Below, piece by piece: positions 37,747-45,559 of a DNA stretch of 64,000 nucleotides (the stretch's first letter is position 1; every line of letters begins with the position of its first letter). The notes below the pieces were generated by a model that worked only from the letters and a program-made list of their open reading frames with translations, did not search any database and was not told the DNA's origin. The stretch is taken from assembly GCF_000708885.1 (NCBI RefSeq), contig NZ_JEOE01000017.1, forward strand, positions 1-64,000, in the 5' to 3' direction. A program made the translations under genes and the position numbers. The stretch comes from Cellulomonas sp. HZM. GTDB taxonomy: Bacteria > Actinomycetota > Actinomycetes > Actinomycetales > Cellulomonadaceae.

Positions 37747-40700
37747 ATGCACCACAGGACTCGGGCACGGCAGGGGCGGCTCGGCGCCGTCCTCGTCGGA
37801 GCCCTGGCGCTGGCGACCGCAGGGGCGCTCGTGCCCGCGGGCGCCCAGGCGGCTCCACGGGCCACCGGCACGACGACGGCCACGACGGCCACGGCCACCG
37901 CCGCAGCGGACCGCACCGGGCTGCGCGGCGACTACTTCACCATCAGCAACACCAGCACCTTCGCGCTCGAGGACGCGAACCTCGTCAGCTCCCAGCTGGA
38001 CCCCGACGTCGACGTCGCCGACATGCTCCCGGTGTACCGCGCCGCGACGGGCCGCGCGGAGAACGTCGGCGTCCGCTGGACGGGCACGGTCACCGCGCCC
38101 AAGACGGGCGACTACACGTTCTCGGCGATCGGCGACAACGGCTTCCGTCTCTGGGTGGGCGGCAAGGACGACGACCACCGGCTCATCGACTTCTGGGTCA
38201 ACCAGTGGGACGTCGAGCAGACCGCGACGCACGCGGTCCACCTCGAGGCGGGCCAGGCGGTGCCGTTCGAGTTCGACCAGTTCCAGGCGACCGGAGGCGC
38301 GAACGTCCACCTGCGCTGGGCCTCGACGGACGCGGGCATCGCCAAGACGGCCGTGCCGCAGGAGGCGTTCACGCCGCCCGCCGACTTCACGCCGTACGAC
38401 GTCGCGGCGCAGGTGCAGGCGAGCGGCAAGAAGGTCACGCTGACCTTCCCCGCGGCCGTGGCGGGTGCCGACTCCGCGGCCGACCACGTGCGTGTCTCGG
38501 TCGACGGGACCGACTACCCCGTCTCGACCGTCGCGGCCTCGGGGAAGAAGCTCACGATCACGCTCGGCGCCGCGGTGCTCACGGGCTCGGTCGTGCGCGT
38601 GGTCTACGACGGTGCAGGCTCGCTCACCGCGGGCGGGACCGCGGTGCCGGAGTTCAACGTGGGCGCGGACAACGCCTCGACGTACGTGCTCACGACGAAG
38701 TTCTCGAAGGACGTCGACAAGGACGCCCCGCTGCCCGAGTACCCCCGCCCGCAGCTCACGCGCGACGAGTGGACCAACCTCAACGGCGTGTGGGACTTCG
38801 AGGCGCTCGACTCCGCGGACGCCGCGGTGCCGACGTCGTGGTCGGATGCCGAGGACGTCGTCGTGCCGTACCCGATCGAGTCGCAGCTGTCGGGCATCGA
38901 GCGGCACGAGGACCACTTCGCGTACCACCGCTCGTTCACGGTGCCGGCGACGTGGGACGTGGGCACGAAGAAGAACCAGCAGCACCTCGAGCTCAACTTC
39001 GGCGCCGTGGACTACCAGACCACCGTGTACGTCAACGGCAAGGTCGTCGCCGAGCACACGGGCGGCTACGACGCGTTCAGCGCCGACATCACGTCCGCGG
39101 TGCGCAACGGCACCAACGACCTCGTCGTGCGCGTCACCGACACCACGGGCGACCAGCCCAAGGGCAAGCAGTCCGCCAACCCCAGCGGCATCTTCTACAC
39201 GCCGTCGTCGGGCATCTGGCAGACGGTGTGGCTGGAGCCCGTGGACGCCGCGCACGTCGACTCGCTGACGCTCACGCCGAAGCTCTCGGACTCGGGTGAC
39301 CGCATCGAGGTCACGGCGGTCTCCGCCGAGGCGTCGTCGAGCGCCACGGCGTTCGTCACCGCGTACGACGCCAAGGGGAAGAAGGTCGCGACGACGAGCG
39401 GCTCGCCCAACGAGGTGCTCTCCCTCAAGGTGGCGAACGCGCACCGGTGGACCCCGGACGACCCGTACCTCTACACGCTCAAGGTGCAGCTCAAGGACGG
39501 CAAGAGCAACGACGTCGTCGGGTCCTACGTGGGCATCCGCTCGATCGAGGTCAAGGAGGTCGACGGCGTCAACCGCGTGCTGCTCAACGGCAAGCGCACG
39601 TTCCTGCTCTCGACCCTGGACCAGGGCTTCTGGCCGGACGGCGTCTACACGGCGCCCACCGACGAGGCGCTCGCGTGGGACATCCAGCAGACCAAGTCCC
39701 TCGGCTTCAACACCATCCGCAAGCACATCAAGGTCGAGCCGCAGCGCTGGTACTACCACGCGGACCAGATCGGGATGCTCGTGTGGCAGGACATGCCGAG
39801 CGGCAGCAACAACGACGCCGCGCAGCGTGCCGAGTGGGAGAAGGAGCTGCACACGATGATCGCGCAGCACGTCTCGGCGACGTCGATCATCGGCTGGATC
39901 CCGTTCAACGAGGGCTGGGGCGAGTGGAACCTGGCCGACACGACGCGTGTCGCGAAGGACGTCAAGGCGCAGGACCCGACGAGGCTCGTCAACGCGCACA
40001 GCGGCATGAACTGCTGCAACTCGCACGGCGACCCGAAGGCCGGCGACATGATCGACTGGCACATGTACACGGGCCCCGCCGCCCCGACGCCGGACGCGAC
40101 GCGTGCTGCGATGGACGGCGAGCACGGCGGGTTCTCGCTGTCGGTCCTCGGCCACGTCTGGCCGGGCGGCTCGGTGAACCCGTACGGCGAGGTCTCGAGC
40201 TCGTCGGCGCTCACCAAGGCGTACGTCGGGAACACGGCGCAGCTCGTCGGGCTCGCACGTGACCGCGTCTCGGGCTCGGTGTACACGCAGATCACCGACG
40301 TCGAGGGCGAGGTCAACGGGTTCTGGACCTACGACCGCCGGGTCCTCAAGATGGACCGCGCGGCTGTCCGGGCGGCGAACCTGAAGGTCATCGCGGCCGG
40401 TGCGGGCGAGCCGGCGGCGAAGGGTCGGGGCGGCGTCGTGGGCGTCGGCGCGTGGTCGTTCGACCAGACGAGCGGGGTCACGAGCCCCGACTCGAGCGGC
40501 CGGGCCGGCGCGGCGACCCTCGTCGGGGGTGCTGAGCTCGTCGCCGGGAAGCACGGCAAGGCGCTCGGCCTGGACGGCAAGAAGGCCCAGGCCACGGCGT
40601 CGGTGCCGAAGCTCGACACCACCCAGAGCTACTCCGTCTCGGCATGGGTGCGCATGGACGCGCTGCCGGACGCGTACTCGACCGCGGTGGCGACCGACGG

Positions 40701-41064
40701 GCTCGGCGGCCGCAGCCCGTTCTTCCTGCAGTACAGCGGGAAGAACAACGCCCAGCAGGGCTTCGCGTTCAGCTTCCCCGAGGGACCGCGTGCGATCGCG
40801 GCGGACGTCAGCGTCCAGACCGGTCGCTGGTACCACCTCGTGGGTGTGCGCGACGCCGACGCAGGGACCCTGTCGGTCTACGTCGACGGCAAGCTCGAGG
40901 CGACCGCCAAGAGCTCGACGACGTACGCCACGACCGGGACCGTGACGATCGGTCGCGGGCAGTGGGACGGCAACGACGTCGACTTCCTGCAGGGTGCGGT
41001 CGACGAGGTCCACGTGTTCGACCGTGCGCTGAGCGCGGCCGACGTGGCGAAGCTGGCGAAGTGA
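37747..41064 (+). CDS. Secreted multidomain GH2-family glycoside hydrolase (PA14 - GH2 - LamG)
   Basis: 1105 residues; GAGAGG precedes the ATG. Sec signal peptide to about AQA/AP (36). A PA14-type sugar-binding domain (about 57-205; TGDYTFSAIGDNGFRLWVGG) and a short beta domain (about 215-300) precede the GH2 sugar-binding, Ig-like and TIM-barrel parts (about 325-860). Candidate acid/base Glu722 is in IPFNEGWGEWN; candidate nucleophile Glu792 is in DGEHGGFSL, matching the EFGG-type motif of the family. A C-terminal LamG-like domain (about 900-1100; YSVSAWVRM, GRWYHLVGVRD) ends the protein. Specificity (beta-galactosidase, glucuronidase, mannosidase or other) cannot be settled from sequence. 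Confidence 0.85.
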   Translation: MHHRTRARQGRLGAVLVGALALATAGALVPAGAQAAPRATGTTTATTATATAAADRTGLRGDYFTISNTSTFALEDANLVSSQLDPDVDVADMLPVYRAATGRAENVGVRWTGTVTAPKTGDYTFSAIGDNGFRLWVGGKDDDHRLIDFWVNQWDVEQTATHAVHLEAGQAVPFEFDQFQATGGANVHLRWASTDAGIAKTAVPQEAFTPPADFTPYDVAAQVQASGKKVTLTFPAAVAGADSAADHVRVSVDGTDYPVSTVAASGKKLTITLGAAVLTGSVVRVVYDGAGSLTAGGTAVPEFNVGADNASTYVLTTKFSKDVDKDAPLPEYPRPQLTRDEWTNLNGVWDFEALDSADAAVPTSWSDAEDVVVPYPIESQLSGIERHEDHFAYHRSFTVPATWDVGTKKNQQHLELNFGAVDYQTTVYVNGKVVAEHTGGYDAFSADITSAVRNGTNDLVVRVTDTTGDQPKGKQSANPSGIFYTPSSGIWQTVWLEPVDAAHVDSLTLTPKLSDSGDRIEVTAVSAEASSSATAFVTAYDAKGKKVATTSGSPNEVLSLKVANAHRWTPDDPYLYTLKVQLKDGKSNDVVGSYVGIRSIEVKEVDGVNRVLLNGKRTFLLSTLDQGFWPDGVYTAPTDEALAWDIQQTKSLGFNTIRKHIKVEPQRWYYHADQIGMLVWQDMPSGSNNDAAQRAEWEKELHTMIAQHVSATSIIGWIPFNEGWGEWNLADTTRVAKDVKAQDPTRLVNAHSGMNCCNSHGDPKAGDMIDWHMYTGPAAPTPDATRAAMDGEHGGFSLSVLGHVWPGGSVNPYGEVSSSSALTKAYVGNTAQLVGLARDRVSGSVYTQITDVEGEVNGFWTYDRRVLKMDRAAVRAANLKVIAAGAGEPAAKGRGGVVGVGAWSFDQTSGVTSPDSSGRAGAATLVGGAELVAGKHGKALGLDGKKAQATASVPKLDTTQSYSVSAWVRMDALPDAYSTAVATDGLGGRSPFFLQYSGKNNAQQGFAFSFPEGPRAIAADVSVQTGRWYHLVGVRDADAGTLSVYVDGKLEATAKSSTTYATTGTVTIGRGQWDGNDVDFLQGAVDEVHVFDRALSAADVAKLAK

Positions 41065-41154
41065 GGATCCGCGTGATCCTGCGGCTCCGGGGGCGCTAGC
41101 CGGGCCGCGGCAGGTGGTGTGGTGCGGGGCGTGGGCGCCGGCGGCGGAGCGGAT

Positions 41155-41184
41155 TTCGCCGTCGGCGCTCACGTCTTGTACTCT
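41155..41184 (+). promoter_or_regulatory. Promoter of the tRNA-Thr/tRNA-Met/rpmG group
   Basis: -35 TTCGCC (41155-41160) and -10 TACTCT (41179-41184), spacer 18, ending 10 bases before the mature tRNA-Thr. Confidence 0.5.
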
Positions 41185-41194
41185 GGTCCGCGCT

Positions 41195-41267
41195 GCCCCG
41201 ATAGCTCAGTCGGCAGAGCGTCTCCATGGTAAGGAGAAGGTCAAGGGTTCGATTCCCTTTCGGGGCT
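41195..41267 (+). tRNA. tRNA-Thr (GGT)
   Basis: 73 bases without CCA. Acceptor GCCCCGA (41195-41201) pairs with TCGGGGC (41260-41266). The anticodon stem TCTCC/GGAGA encloses ATGGTAA; anticodon GGT at 41228-41230. T loop GGTTCGATTCC is intact. Confidence 0.95.
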
Positions 41268-41318
41268 CTGTGGTGTGTCCGGTCCCGCGTCGTCAGGCGC
41301 GGGACGGGCCGCTCACTT

Positions 41319-41392
41319 GGCGGGGTAGCTCAGGTGGTTAGAGCACACGGCTCATAATCGTGGTGTCGCGGGTTCGAGTCCCGCTCCCGCTA
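41319..41392 (+). tRNA. tRNA-Met (CAT), elongator type
   Basis: 74 bases. Acceptor GGCGGGG (41319-41325) pairs with TCCCGCT (41385-41391) with G-U pairs at both ends. Anticodon CAT at 41353-41355 in loop CTCATAA. The anticodon stem lacks the three G-C pairs of initiator tRNA, so an elongator is likely. Follows tRNA-Thr by 51 bases and precedes rpmG, a conserved actinobacterial order. Confidence 0.93.
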
Positions 41393-41477
41393 CCGCCGAA
41401 GAAACGAAGGGTGGCGCGTCGGCCGGCGCTCCACGAAGACGAATGCAGCGCCGTGGGCGCGAGAGGTGGCAAGGGCC

Positions 41478-41648
41478 ATGGCCAGCAAGAGCTCGGACGT
41501 CCGTCCGAAGATCACGCTCGCATGCACGGAGTGCAAGGAGCGGAACTACATCACGAAGAAGAACCGTCGGAACGACCCCGACCGGCTCGAGATGAAGAAG
41601 TTCTGCCCGCGGGACAACCGCCACACGCTGCACCGCGAGACCCGCTGA
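41478..41648 (+). CDS. rpmG: 50S ribosomal protein L33
   Basis: 56 residues from ATG 41478 ([31 protein letters not shown]). L33 sits at the E-site side of the large subunit. Zinc-ribbon (C+) L33 proteins carry two CxxC pairs. Here the first pair is intact (CTEC) but the second reads CPRD, leaving only three Cys. The basic body and C-terminal HRETR are typical. Its place after tRNA-Thr/tRNA-Met and before the MaoC genes is conserved. Confidence 0.93.
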   Translation: MASKSSDVRPKITLACTECKERNYITKKNRRNDPDRLEMKKFCPRDNRHTLHRETR

Positions 41649-41818
41649 ACCTGTCTCCGTCAGGAGGCGGTCCAGCCGCACAGCACACGAAGCGCGCCAC
41701 CGGCACACGCCGGGAGGCGCGCTTCGTCGTCCTGTGGACCGGCACGCGACGGTGCGCCGGGGTAGGGCAGGATCGGACGACGAGCACGCACGACCACACG
41801 GACGACGAGGGAGCGACG

Positions 41819-42277
41819 ATGCCGGTCGACACCAGCTACGCGGGACGTGAGTACCCGCCGAACTCCGTGTATGAGGTCGGAGCCGTGAAGATCGCCGAGT
41901 TCGCCGCGGCCGTCGGCGCGACCCACGCGGCGCACACGGACGCGGATGCGGCCCGCGCGCTCGGGTACCCCGCCGTGATCGCGCCGCCGACGTTCGCGGT
42001 CGTGGTCGCGCAGCGCGCCGAGTCGCAGCTCTTCGAGGACCCCGCGGCCGGAATCGACTTCAGCCGCGTCGTGCACGCAGACGAGCGGTTCACGTACCAC
42101 CGGCCGATCCACGCGGGGGACCGGCTCGTCACGGTCCTGCACGTCGACCAGATCGTCGAGCGCGCCGGGCTCGCGATGATCACCACGCGCGCGGAGATCG
42201 CGGCCGAGGACGGCGAGGCCGTCGCGACGGTCGTCTCGACGCTCGCGGTCCGCCCCGAGACGACGGAGGAGTCCTGA
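41819..42277 (+). CDS. MaoC-like dehydratase, N-terminal-type subunit (HadA-like)
   Basis: 152 residues from ATG 41819. Hot-dog fold of the FAS1-like dehydratase/MaoC type: YEVGAVKIAEFAAAVGATHAAHTDADAARALGYPAVIAPPTFAVVV. It lacks the Asp/His catalytic motif found in its partner, as HadA subunits of (3R)-hydroxyacyl-ACP dehydratases do. The stop shares its last base with the next ATG (TGATG), so a heterodimer with the next product is likely. The pair rpmG-hadA-hadB is known from mycobacteria. Confidence 0.85.
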   Translation: MPVDTSYAGREYPPNSVYEVGAVKIAEFAAAVGATHAAHTDADAARALGYPAVIAPPTFAVVVAQRAESQLFEDPAAGIDFSRVVHADERFTYHRPIHAGDRLVTVLHVDQIVERAGLAMITTRAEIAAEDGEAVATVVSTLAVRPETTEES

Positions 42278-42699
42278 TGGCCCCGCAGCTCGCCGACCTC
42301 ACGGTCGGCCAGGAGGTCGCGCGCGCGCAGGTCGTCGTCGACCGGGCGCGCCTCGTGCGCTACGCCGGCGCGTCGGGGGACTTCAACCCGATCCACTGGA
42401 ACGACCGCGTCGCGTCGTCGGTCGGGCTGCCCGGCGTCATCGCGCACGGCATGTGGACCATGGGTGCCGCAGCCGGGCCGGTGGCCGACTGGGCGGGTGA
42501 CCCGGGCGCCGTCGTCGACTACCAGGTGCGGTTCACGCGGCCGGTCCCCGTGCCGGACCCGGGCGAGGCGGTCGTCGAGGTCGTGGGCGTCGTCGGGGCG
42601 CTGGACGCCGAGGCGGGGACCGCGCGGGTCGACCTGACGGTGACCGTCGAAGGAGCGCGCGTGCTGGGCAAGGCGCAGGCGGTCGTGCGGCTCGCCTGA
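42277..42699 (+). CDS. MaoC-like (3R)-hydroxyacyl dehydratase, catalytic subunit (HadB-like)
   Basis: 140 residues. Hydratase-2 motif DFNPIHWND with the catalytic Asp and His, followed by GVIAHGMWTMG. Together with the upstream subunit it should dehydrate 3-hydroxyacyl-ACP in fatty-acid elongation. The stop is the start of a 13-bp repeat. Confidence 0.88.
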   Translation: MAPQLADLTVGQEVARAQVVVDRARLVRYAGASGDFNPIHWNDRVASSVGLPGVIAHGMWTMGAAAGPVADWAGDPGAVVDYQVRFTRPVPVPDPGEAVVEVVGVVGALDAEAGTARVDLTVTVEGARVLGKAQAVVRLA

Positions 42700-42738
42700 G
42701 TCGACCGGCTGGGTCGACCGGCGGAGTCGGCCGGCTGG
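42700..42738. repeat. Three tandem 13-bp repeats after the HadB-like gene
   Basis: GTCGACCGGCTGG (42700-42712), GTCGACCGGCGGA (42713-42725), GTCGGCCGGCTGG (42726-42738), in the gap between the convergent dehydratase and LacI genes. Confidence 0.7.
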
Positions 42739-42765
42739 GTCCGGGCCGAGGCCCTTCGCGGGACG

Positions 42766-43827
42766 TCAGGCGGGCGGCGGCCCCGTCGTCGTGCCGACGC
42801 GCAGGCTCACGGGCATCTCGTGGTCGGCGACCTCCTCGCCGGCGAGCAGCTCCTCGACGATGCGACCGAGCGTCGCACCCTTGTCGGTGAGCGGCTGCAC
42901 GACGGTCGTGAGCTCGTCGGGTGCGAGCCACGGCAGCTCGATCCCGTCGAAGCCGGCGACGGACACGTCCTGCGGGACCCGCAGCCCCAGCTCGCGCGCC
43001 GCGAGGACGACGCCCGAGGCGAGCAGGTCGGACTGGCACACGACGGCCGTGGGCCGGTCCGGCTCGCCGAGCAGGGCCCGGCCGGCGGAGGCGCCGTGCT
43101 CGACGAGCGACGCGGGCGTCTCGTAGACGACGACGGGCCGCACGCCGGTGTCGAGGACGCCGTCGAGCCGTCGCCGCGTGATCTCCCACATCGGTCGCTC
43201 GAGCCGTGCCTCGTCGACCGGTCCCTCGTGCCGGTCTCGGTCCATCGGGAGCGTCACGGTCGCGATGCGGGTGTGGCCCAGGTCGAGCAGGTGCTGCGTC
43301 GTCGCGGCCATGCCGGTGCGGTCGTCGATGCCGACCACGCACACGCCGGGCAGCTTGCGTCCCTCGACCACGACGGTCGGGATGCCACGGCGCTGCAACG
43401 TCGAGAGCACGGGGTCGTCGTCGTTGCCGCCCCACATCACCACGGCGACGTCCATCGCGGCGGACTCCAGCAGCGGGTCGACGGCCGGCGCGTCGGGCGC
43501 GGCCGAGCCGGGGACCAGGAGCACGCCGAGGTCGAGCGGGCCGAGGTGGCCGACGAGGCCGTCGAGCACCTGCGTCGAGACGGGGTCACGGAACGCGCGT
43601 GCGAGCGCGTCGCCGATGACGACGCCGACGATGCCCGAGCGCCCGCGGCGCAGCTGGCGGCCGAGCGGGTTGGGACCCGCGTAGCCCAGCTCGCGCGCCG
43701 ACTCGAGCACGCGCTCGCGCGTGGCCGCCGCGATCGGGCCGGCGCCGGAGAAGGCGAGCGACGCGGTCGACACGGACACCTGTGCGGCGGCCGCGACATC
43801 GGCGAGGGTCGGGCGGTGGGCGGACAG
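42766..43827 (-). CDS. LacI-family transcriptional regulator, apparent CTG start
   Basis: 353 residues if translation begins at CTG 43827. The helix-turn-helix RPTLADVAAAAQVSVSTASLAFSGAG is complete only with this start; upstream in frame to the stop near 43999 there is no ATG, GTG or TTG. A GGAGG (43833-43837 on the plus strand as CCTCC) lies 5 bases before the CTG. The next standard start, GTG 43785 or 43779, would cut off the first DNA-binding helix. The periplasmic-binding-protein-like ligand domain follows (VGVVIGDALARAFRDP, TQHLLDLGHTRIATV, GFDGIELPWLAPDELTTVVQP). It is divergent from two MFS genes, its likely targets. Confidence 0.82.
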   Translation of the reverse strand: MSAHRPTLADVAAAAQVSVSTASLAFSGAGPIAAATRERVLESARELGYAGPNPLGRQLRRGRSGIVGVVIGDALARAFRDPVSTQVLDGLVGHLGPLDLGVLLVPGSAAPDAPAVDPLLESAAMDVAVVMWGGNDDDPVLSTLQRRGIPTVVVEGRKLPGVCVVGIDDRTGMAATTQHLLDLGHTRIATVTLPMDRDRHEGPVDEARLERPMWEITRRRLDGVLDTGVRPVVVYETPASLVEHGASAGRALLGEPDRPTAVVCQSDLLASGVVLAARELGLRVPQDVSVAGFDGIELPWLAPDELTTVVQPLTDKGATLGRIVEELLAGEEVADHEMPVSLRVGTTTGPPPA

Positions 43828-43998
43828 GTGGACCTCCGGCGGGGCCGACGGGTGGCGACCGGGAGGACGCCGCCCGTGCGAGCGTGGGGTGCGTGGGTGG
43901 TGCTGCGCGGGTCGTCGTTCGGAGTCCGCACGGGCCGCGAGGCGCGGCGCGGTCGTGTTGACGCCGCGGCCAGCGTACCCGCAGAATGTCGACGTTCC

Positions 43999-44050
43999 TC
44001 AAATCGATTCGACAGACCCGCTCGGCAATCGATCGAATCGATTCGATCGA
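43999..44050. promoter_or_regulatory. Paired palindromic operator between LacI and MFS genes
   Basis: A perfect 22-bp palindrome at 44029-44050 (core GAATCGATTC) and a second, weaker palindrome at 43999-44012. The same 11-mer AATCGATTCGA starts at 44002 and 44036, 34 bases apart, about three helical turns. These AT-rich CG-centred sites look like LacI-family operators and sit 61 bases upstream of the MFS start. Confidence 0.65.
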
Positions 44051-44110
44051 GCGCATGCCCGGCTCACCGCCATCTCGTCCCGTCCGCCTCGTCCGCACCC
44101 GGAGACCCTC

Positions 44111-45559
44111 GTGCCCGTCCCCGCCCGCACCGGGCCCATCCCCGCGCCAGCACCGGCCGACGACGTCGCACGCGCCCGCCGCCTGCTCCTCGGGCTGTTC
44201 GCGCTCGCGGGCATCACGTTCTCGAGCTGGCTCGCACGCATCCCGACCGTGCGCAGCGAGCTCGGGCTCTCGACCGCCGAGCTCGGCGGCGTGCTCCTCG
44301 TCGGCTCCGTGGGCGCGCTCGCCACCGTGCTCGCGGCGGGCATCGTGGTGCAGCGCTTCGGCAGCCGTGCCTCGCTGGTGGCGTCGACCGCCGTGCTCGC
44401 CGTCGGCTACGTGCTCATGGGCGTCGGCCCGGGGGTCGGCTCGGTTCTCGTGCTCTCGGTCGGCGTCTTCCTCAACGGCGTCGCCGTGGCGCTCGGCAAC
44501 GTGCCGCTCAACGTCGAGTCGGCACGCATCGAGCGGGCAATGGGTCGCACCGTCATCCCGCAGTTCCACGCGGCGTTCTCGATCGGTGCCGTCGTCGGCT
44601 CGGGGCTGGGTGCGGCTGCGTCGCACCAGGGCGTGTCCGTGCCGCTGCAGTTCACGCTCGTCGCCGCGGTCGCGGTCGTGTGGCGCCTCGCGTCGCTGCG
44701 CGGCGTGGTGCTGCCGCCGGGCGCAGGCGAGCTCGGGTCGGCCCGACGCGAGCGGGTGCCCGGCGCACCGCGAGCCCGGCGGCTCGGCTCGGCACTCGAC
44801 GCGTGGCGCGAGCCGCGCACGCTTCTCATCGGGGTCGTCATCATGGCCGCCGCGCTCTCGGAGGGGTCCGCCAACGACTGGCTCTCCCTCGCGGTCGTCG
44901 ACGGCTTCGACCGGCCGGAGTCGACGGGGGGCGTCGTGCTCGGCGTGTTCGTCGCCGCGATGACGGCCGTCCGGTTGCTCGGCACGCGGCTGGTCGACCG
45001 GTTCGGACGTGTGGCCGTGCTGCGCTCGTCGGGTCTCGTCGCGATCGCCGGCCTCCTGCTGTTCGGCTTCGCCCCGACGTTCGCGTTGGCCGGCGTCGGC
45101 GTCGCGCTGTGGGGCTTCGGCGCGGCGCTCGCGTTCCCGGTCGGGATCGCCGCGGCGTCCGACGACCCGCTGCGTGCCGCCGGCCGGGTCGCGGTCGTCT
45201 CGTCGTTCGCGTCGGTGGCGTCGATCGCCGCACCCCCGCTGCTCGGACTCGCCGCGGAGCACACCGGGGCGCGGCACGCGCTGACCCTGATCGTGGTCGC
45301 GATGGTCGCGAGCGTGAGCCTGGCACGCCAGGTCGCTCCGCAGGTCGCTCCGCAGGTCGCGTCTGGCGCGCCCGCGGGGGACCGTGGGGACGTGCAGGAC
45401 GTGCAGGACGTGCAGGACGCGCAGGACGTGCAGGACGCCAGCACCGACCTCGACGCGTTGGCGCGCGGGCCGATGCTCGTCGACGACGTGCTCCTCGCGA
45501 GCGGGTTGGTCGCGGCGGGAGCCGCCACGGGCACCCCCGAGCCGTCGAGGGCCGCCTGA
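44111..45559 (+). CDS. MFS transporter (first of a tandem pair)
   Basis: 482 residues from GTG 44111, with GGAGA 10 bases upstream. Twelve hydrophobic helices; signatures GITFSSWLARIPTVRSELGLSTAELGGVLL and GSANDWLSLAVVDGF match the YbjJ-like MFS branch. The helices end near residue 405; the rest is a soluble tail with the heptamer-like run VQDVQDVQDAQDVQDA. Substrate unknown; regulation by the divergent LacI protein suggests a sugar or related compound. Stop overlaps the next start (TGATG). Confidence 0.83.
   Translation: MPVPARTGPIPAPAPADDVARARRLLLGLFALAGITFSSWLARIPTVRSELGLSTAELGGVLLVGSVGALATVLAAGIVVQRFGSRASLVASTAVLAVGYVLMGVGPGVGSVLVLSVGVFLNGVAVALGNVPLNVESARIERAMGRTVIPQFHAAFSIGAVVGSGLGAAASHQGVSVPLQFTLVAAVAVVWRLASLRGVVLPPGAGELGSARRERVPGAPRARRLGSALDAWREPRTLLIGVVIMAAALSEGSANDWLSLAVVDGFDRPESTGGVVLGVFVAAMTAVRLLGTRLVDRFGRVAVLRSSGLVAIAGLLLFGFAPTFALAGVGVALWGFGAALAFPVGIAAASDDPLRAAGRVAVVSSFASVASIAAPPLLGLAAEHTGARHALTLIVVAMVASVSLARQVAPQVAPQVASGAPAGDRGDVQDVQDVQDAQDVQDASTDLDALARGPMLVDDVLLASGLVAAGAATGTPEPSRAA

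Noticed and set aside
41319-41392. Initiator tRNA-fMet
   Set aside because: The anticodon stem lacks three consecutive G-C pairs and the acceptor begins with a G-U pair, not the unpaired C-A of initiators.
42820-45558. Very long open plus-strand frame running antisense through the LacI gene into the MFS genes
   Set aside because: High GC content leaves non-coding frames open. The LacI protein is on the minus strand and the MFS proteins are read from 44111 and 45559.
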